Notes under the pieces: generated by a model
Databases searched by the model: none
Seen by the model: the letters and a program-made list of their open reading frames with translations, nothing else
Told to the model about the DNA's origin: nothing
In this document: positions 42,073-45,598 of the stretch, piece by piece
Position numbering within the stretch: the stretch's first letter is position 1
Layout of the letters: each line of letters opens with the position of its first letter
Program-made: the position numbers and the translations under genes
Source of the DNA: Streptomyces boluensis
Lineage (GTDB): Bacteria > Actinomycetota > Actinomycetes > Streptomycetales > Streptomycetaceae
Length of the DNA: 45,598 nt
Direction of reading: 5' to 3'
Assembly (NCBI RefSeq): GCF_009908195.1
Contig: NZ_JAAAHS010000017.1
Coordinates: 1 to 45,598, forward strand

Positions 42073-43353
42073 ATGGGGTGGCGAGAGCAAGTGCGGCGAC
42101 GGCGGTTCCTCTTCCGGACGGCTTCTCTCGCGTCGGGAGCAGCACTCGGCCTGGCCGGCTGCGGCGGCGGCGCGTCCAGGACCTCCCTGAGCGTGATGGT
42201 GGCCAGTTACGACAAGAGCGTCGGGGCTGCCATCGGCGACCAGTGGGACGACGTGGTCAAGGGCTTCGAGCGCGAATTCCCGCAGGTCGATGTCACCGTC
42301 GAACGGGTGCCGTTCGGCAGGCTCGACGCGACCCTCGCCCGCCGGGTCGAGCAGGGCAAGGCCCCCGACATCGCGCAGACCAACCTCTTCGCGGGCTACG
42401 CCGAGGACCAGCTCCTGTACGCCGCGTCCGATCTCTTCGGCATCGCGGCCGAGTCCGACTTCACCCTGTCCCTCGCGGAGGCCGGGGAGGTCGACCGGAT
42501 CCAGTACGGGATCCCCCTGATGGCCAGCACCCCGCGCCTCTTCTACAACAAGGCGCTGTTCGAGAAGGCGGGCGTCGACGTGCCGCCCCGCTCCTGGACC
42601 GAGCTGCGCACGGTCGCGGAGGCGCTGCGGTCGAGCGGGGTGCCGACCCCGTACGGGCTGCAGTTCGGGCCCGAGGCGGCGGAGGACGAGCTGTACGCCT
42701 GGCTCCTCGCGGGCAACGGCGACTACACCACGTCGAGCGGCTACGACTTCTTCTCGGACGACAACGTCGCGGCCCTGACCTGGCTCCGGGACAACCTGGT
42801 CGCCGAGGGCCTCGCGGGCAAGGACCCGGGGAAGCTGAGCCGGACCGCCGCCTACGAGCAGTTCCTCGGCGGGCAGATCGGCATGATGCTCGCCCACCCC
42901 GTCCTCATGGACGCGGCCGACCAGATGAAACTCCGTTACGGCCACGCGGCGTTCCCGGCCCGTAAGGGTGGCGCGGCCATACCGGTCGGCATCAACGACT
43001 GGTTCCTCGCGTTCCGGCAGAACGGCCGACGCCAGGCCTGCTCCGACTTCCTCGGCTTCGTCTACGGCAAGGGCTCGGCGGCGAGTTACGGCGGCGGGGG
43101 TGCCGCCGCGCTCCCGGTGACCGCGTCCGGCGCCGACGCGGTCACCTCGACCACGGGCAACCGGCTCGAGAAGTTCATCGACCAGCTGCCGGAGGCCCGG
43201 TTCCAGCCGACCGCGATGCACTCCTGGCCCACGGTGCGCAGCGCGATCCGCCGGGACATCGGCCGCGCGGTCCGCCCTGACGGCGACCCGGGCACGGTGC
43301 TGCGGTCCTTGCAGGCGATGGCCAGCAGGAACGAGTCGGCTGCCAGGTCCTGA
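42073..43353 (+). CDS. extracellular solute-binding lipoprotein (sugar-type, family 1)
   Basis: ABC-transporter substrate-binding lipoprotein, up to 426 aa. The n-region RRRRFLFRTAS is Tat-like and the lipobox is LGLAGC (Cys about 30). The mature domain is of the SBP_bac_1 type: DVVKGFEREFPQVDVTVERV, GKAPDIAQTNLF, GIPLMASTPRLFYNKALFEK and SWTELRTVAEALRSSGVPTP. Lig-and-binding aromatic and acidic residues suggest an oligosaccharide or glycoside. No permease or ATPase genes adjoin, so partners must be elsewhere. ATG 42073 has no clear Shine-Dalgarno; GTG 42091, with GAGAG upstream, is an equally possible start. Three 25-bp repeats lie just upstream. Confidence 0.9.
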   Translation: MGWREQVRRRRFLFRTASLASGAALGLAGCGGGASRTSLSVMVASYDKSVGAAIGDQWDDVVKGFEREFPQVDVTVERVPFGRLDATLARRVEQGKAPDIAQTNLFAGYAEDQLLYAASDLFGIAAESDFTLSLAEAGEVDRIQYGIPLMASTPRLFYNKALFEKAGVDVPPRSWTELRTVAEALRSSGVPTPYGLQFGPEAAEDELYAWLLAGNGDYTTSSGYDFFSDDNVAALTWLRDNLVAEGLAGKDPGKLSRTAAYEQFLGGQIGMMLAHPVLMDAADQMKLRYGHAAFPARKGGAAIPVGINDWFLAFRQNGRRQACSDFLGFVYGKGSAASYGGGGAAALPVTASGADAVTSTTGNRLEKFIDQLPEARFQPTAMHSWPTVRSAIRRDIGRAVRPDGDPGTVLRSLQAMASRNESAARS

Positions 43354-43404
43354 GCGGACCGCGTCGAGGTCGACCATGACCTGGCGCGCCGCCCCGCCCC
43401 GCGC

Positions 43405-44556
43405 TCACACCACCCGGTCGAGCAGAAACTCCACCAGCACGTCCAACTCCTGTGCGGCGCGCGGGGCGAGTGGGACTCCGCTCAAGCAGGCGCGCGCCGC
43501 GTCGAGTTCGCGGCGGGCCGCGTCCCGCGCGGCGGCGGCGCCCCCGGCATCCACGACGAGCTGCGCCGCACGCGCCGGAGCGCCCGCGCCTAGCAGGCCC
43601 GACGAGTCCAGCAGGCCCGACGAGTCCAGCGGGCCCGACGAGCCCAGCCCGTCCGACGAGTCCAGCGGTCCCGACGCGTTCAGCAACTCGGCCAGCTCGC
43701 GCCCCGCGCGGCCGCCCGAGGCGAGCGCGGCGAGAACCGGGTGGGTCTTCTTCCGGTTCCGCAGATCGCTGTACAGGGGCTTGCCGGTGACCGCCGGATC
43801 ACCCCAGATCCCCAGCAGGTCGTCGACTGCCTGAAAGGCCACGCCGAGGTGCCGGCCCGCCCGGTCCAGGGCCTCGACGGTCGCCGCGGGCGCGCCGCCG
43901 AGCAGCCCGCCCAGCGCGGCCGAACAGCCGAGCAGCGCCCCGGTCTTGCGCTCCGCCATGACGCGGTACTCCCGCATCCGCACGGCCTCAGGCCCCGTCC
44001 AGGGGCGGGCCTCGAAGAGCAGGTCGTCCGCCTGGCCGCGCACAAGGTCGGTCAGCGTCGCGCACAGGCGCCGAACAGCGGCGGCCGCGTGCACCGTGGG
44101 CGCCTCGGCGAGGGTCCGCAGCGCGAGCGCGAACAGCGCGTCCCCGGTGAGGACGGCGGGCCCGGTGCCGTACGCCTGCCATACGGTCTCCCGCCCGCGC
44201 CGCAGTACGTCACCGTCCATCACGTCGTCGTGCAGCAACGAGAAGGCGTGGATCAGTTCGACGGCGACCGCCCCGGCCACCGCGTCCGCGCCGTCCGCTC
44301 CGGCGGCTTCGGCGCCGAGGACCGCGAGAGCCTGGCGTACGCCCTTGCCCTCGGCCGCGTCGGGAGCGGGGGCACCGCTCACGTCGCGCCAGCCGAGCGA
44401 GAAGGCGGCCATCTCGCCGGTCCACGGATCGAGACCCGCGAGCGCCGAAACGAGTTCGGGGCGCACCAACTCGCGGCACCGGGCGAGGAGTTCGGGTGCA
44501 CCAGGGGCCGCGGTGACCGTCGTCGCGACCGCCGCCGCGGGCGAGGGTGCGCTCAT
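43405..44556 (-). CDS. polyprenyl (geranylgeranyl-type) diphosphate synthase
   Basis: Isoprenyl chain elongation enzyme, 383 aa: condenses IPP with allylic diphosphates. The first Asp-rich motif is LLHDDVMDGD (D110, D111, D114). The second region is AFQAVDDLLGIWGD (DDxxG, which many actinobacterial synthases have). GKGVRQALAVL is a variant of the GKxxRP substrate-binding segment with Gln instead of Pro. MAERKTGALLGCSAALGG and the KxxxP segment KKTHPVLAAL match. Near 290-315 a Leu/Asp/Ser repeat insert (GPLDSSGLLDSSGLLG) is coded by five 18-bp repeats, absent from typical enzymes. The start overlaps the upstream TPR gene stop by 4 bases. Product chain length is uncertain. Confidence 0.9.
   Translation of the reverse strand: MSAPSPAAAVATTVTAAPGAPELLARCRELVRPELVSALAGLDPWTGEMAAFSLGWRDVSGAPAPDAAEGKGVRQALAVLGAEAAGADGADAVAGAVAVELIHAFSLLHDDVMDGDVLRRGRETVWQAYGTGPAVLTGDALFALALRTLAEAPTVHAAAAVRRLCATLTDLVRGQADDLLFEARPWTGPEAVRMREYRVMAERKTGALLGCSAALGGLLGGAPAATVEALDRAGRHLGVAFQAVDDLLGIWGDPAVTGKPLYSDLRNRKKTHPVLAALASGGRAGRELAELLNASGPLDSSDGLGSSGPLDSSGLLDSSGLLGAGAPARAAQLVVDAGGAAAARDAARRELDAARACLSGVPLAPRAAQELDVLVEFLLDRVV
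43596..43685 (-). repeat. 18-bp tandem repeat (five units) in prenyl synthase gene
   Basis: Five units of 18 bp on the plus strand: GGCCCGACGAGTCCAGCA, GGCCCGACGAGTCCAGCG, GGCCCGACGAGCCCAGCC, CGTCCGACGAGTCCAGCG and GTCCCGACGCGTTCAGCA. They code for Leu-Asp-Ser-Ser-Gly-Leu hexapeptides in a loop of the synthase. Confidence 0.88.
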
Positions 44557-45598
44557 CGTCCGCTGCCCTCCCCGGCAGCGCCCGCGGGCAGCGGGTCGAC
44601 GCCCAGCTCGGCCGCGGCCTTGCCCACCATCTCCCGCGCGTGCCGCAGCCCGATCCGGTCCAGGTCCGCGCCCAGTTCGGCCAGTTCACCAGCGGTCTCG
44701 TCGCGGTCCCGGCCCAGCCGGGCCAGCGACTTGACGAGTCCGAGCCGCGACAGCGCCATCCCGCGCGGCTCGTCCATCGCGGCGAACTCACCCAACGCCC
44801 GCGTATACGTGTCCCGAGCCTCCGCGTACCGCCCGGCGCGGTACAGCACATTGCCGCGCATCTTGTGGTTGTACGCCAGCGCGCTCGACAAGTTCATCTG
44901 CTGACAGCCGAGTTCGGCTTCGGAGAGCAGCGCGAGGGCACGCTCCGTATCACCGTCCCGGACGGACACCACATCGGCTATGCCACGCAGCGCCCAGGCC
45001 CGCCCCCGCCGGTCGTCGGCCGCTTCGGCGGTGCGGGCCGCCTCCTCGAACAGCTCCAGAGCCGTGTCGTACGAACCGGTGTTGCGGTGCATCTGAGCTA
45101 TGCCCTCAAGCGCCCACACCGTGTGCCGCGCCTCGCCGCGCCTGCGCGCCTCGGAGAGGAGCTGCGCGTGCAGTTCGCGCACCGCCTCGTAGTCCCCCTG
45201 GATCCGGCCCGTCTCCGCCAACCCGGCGAGCGAGTAGCCACGCGCCACCACGTCATCGCCACGTTCACCCAACTCGGCGGCGAGGCCGAGGAGTCGGTAC
45301 GCCAAGGCCAGCGCGCCCCGCTGGCGGGCGAGCGTGCCGCCGCTCCACAGCGCCCACGCCATCGCCCCGAGGTCCTGCGCCGAACGGGCCGCCCGATAGC
45401 TCGCCTTCCACGCCAGGTCCGCCTCCGCGACCCGGCCGAGCCGCCGGTACGCCTCGGCGACGGCGAGCCCGCACCGCGCCGTCTCCTGCAGCTCACCGGC
45501 CGCTTCCGCCGCACGCAACTCCGCGATGCCCTTGGCCAGGACATCGGCCAGGGACGCGTTCACCGACAGCGAGCCGAGGGCACCCTGATACTCGGGGG
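44553..45598 (-). CDS. TPR-repeat protein, open to right edge (probably 5'-partial)
   Basis: Helical-repeat protein with at least 336 residues visible, made of tandem TPR-like units: YDTALELFEEAARTAEAADD, RGRAWALRGIADVVSVRDGD, TERALALLSEAELGCQQMNL and RYAEARDTYTRALGEFAAMD. GTG 45563 is an in-frame start but has no Shine-Dalgarno, and the frame stays open and coding-like (EYQGALGSLSV before it) to the window end, so the real start is likely outside. The C-terminus overlaps the polyprenyl synthase start by 4 bases, so both are coupled. Role: probably a scaffold or partner protein; no enzymatic motif is visible. Confidence 0.75.
   Translation of the reverse strand, partial: PEYQGALGSLSVNASLADVLAKGIAELRAAEAAGELQETARCGLAVAEAYRRLGRVAEADLAWKASYRAARSAQDLGAMAWALWSGGTLARQRGALALAYRLLGLAAELGERGDDVVARGYSLAGLAETGRIQGDYEAVRELHAQLLSEARRRGEARHTVWALEGIAQMHRNTGSYDTALELFEEAARTAEAADDRRGRAWALRGIADVVSVRDGDTERALALLSEAELGCQQMNLSSALAYNHKMRGNVLYRAGRYAEARDTYTRALGEFAAMDEPRGMALSRLGLVKSLARLGRDRDETAGELAELGADLDRIGLRHAREMVGKAAAELGVDPLPAGAAGEGSGR

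Noticed and set aside
43405-45598. Terpene biosynthetic gene cluster
   Set aside because: Only a prenyl diphosphate synthase and a TPR protein are visible; no cyclase, phytoene synthase or tailoring enzyme lies inside the window.

Overview
The DNA is very GC-rich, uses many GTG starts, and its genes overlap by 4 bases (ATGA/GTGA) in long co-directional runs. Together with the gene families present (DUF1876, DUF6223, BMP-type ABC transporters, many LysR/TetR/GntR regulators, GC-rich TTGAAC/TAGGCT promoter hexamers) this points to a Streptomyces chromosome. I see no rRNA, tRNA, CRISPR array, transposase or phage gene, and no gene-free stretch above 300 bases.

Layout. 0.03-8.7 kb: YtcJ-like amidohydrolase, VTT/DedA-like membrane protein, LysR regulator divergent from a DUF1330 gene, RDD membrane protein, TIGR01777 epimerase with a palindrome on its promoter, and a large membrane protein joining an NTPase-like cytosolic half to a type I periplasmic-binding domain. 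8.8-20.7 kb: the central system. A tightly overlapping minus-strand operon runs BMP lipoprotein, ABC ATPase, two permeases, nucleoside phosphorylase, MTA/SAH-type deaminase, sulfite-oxidase-fold Mo enzyme, FAD reductase and probably DUF190. It is preceded by a 21-codon cysteine-containing leader peptide and diverges from mtnA. mtnA converges through a strong terminator on mtnD-mtnC-mtnB. I read this as a methionine (methylthioadenosine) salvage locus with its own nucleoside importer and a deaminase/phosphorylase entry branch.

20.9-30 kb: coiled-coil protein, small hypothetical gene, secreted PGRP amidase, then a dormancy-type set (DUF1876/Rv1738-like, Rv1733c-like, universal stress protein) around two identical GGGCCGAACGGCCC dyads. 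After this come a NarL-type two-component pair, DUF6223 protein, a TPR-like protein and arylamine N-acetyltransferase. 30.4-32.7 kb: zinc-ribbon protein, lipoprotein, small secreted crystallin-like protein. 32.7-37.1 kb: a catabolic operon (MFS transporter, arylmalonate-decarboxylase/maleate-isomerase-like enzyme fused to GAF, PuuE-like deacetylase-fold hydrolase) divergent from a GntR/FCD regulator, with two palindromic operators between them.

37.1-39 kb is decaying: a headless AraC remnant, a 15-16 bp repeat array and a gene interrupted by an in-frame TGA. 39-45.6 kb: VOC protein/TetR divergent pair with two matching operators, TetR-SDR operon with a perfect palindrome, orphan sugar-type solute-binding lipoprotein downstream of three 25-bp dyad repeats, polyprenyl diphosphate synthase and a TPR protein open to the right edge.

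A recurring property is the number of short tandem repeats (5, 9, 12, 15-16, 18 and 25 bp units), both in genes (usually multiples of 3) and between genes.
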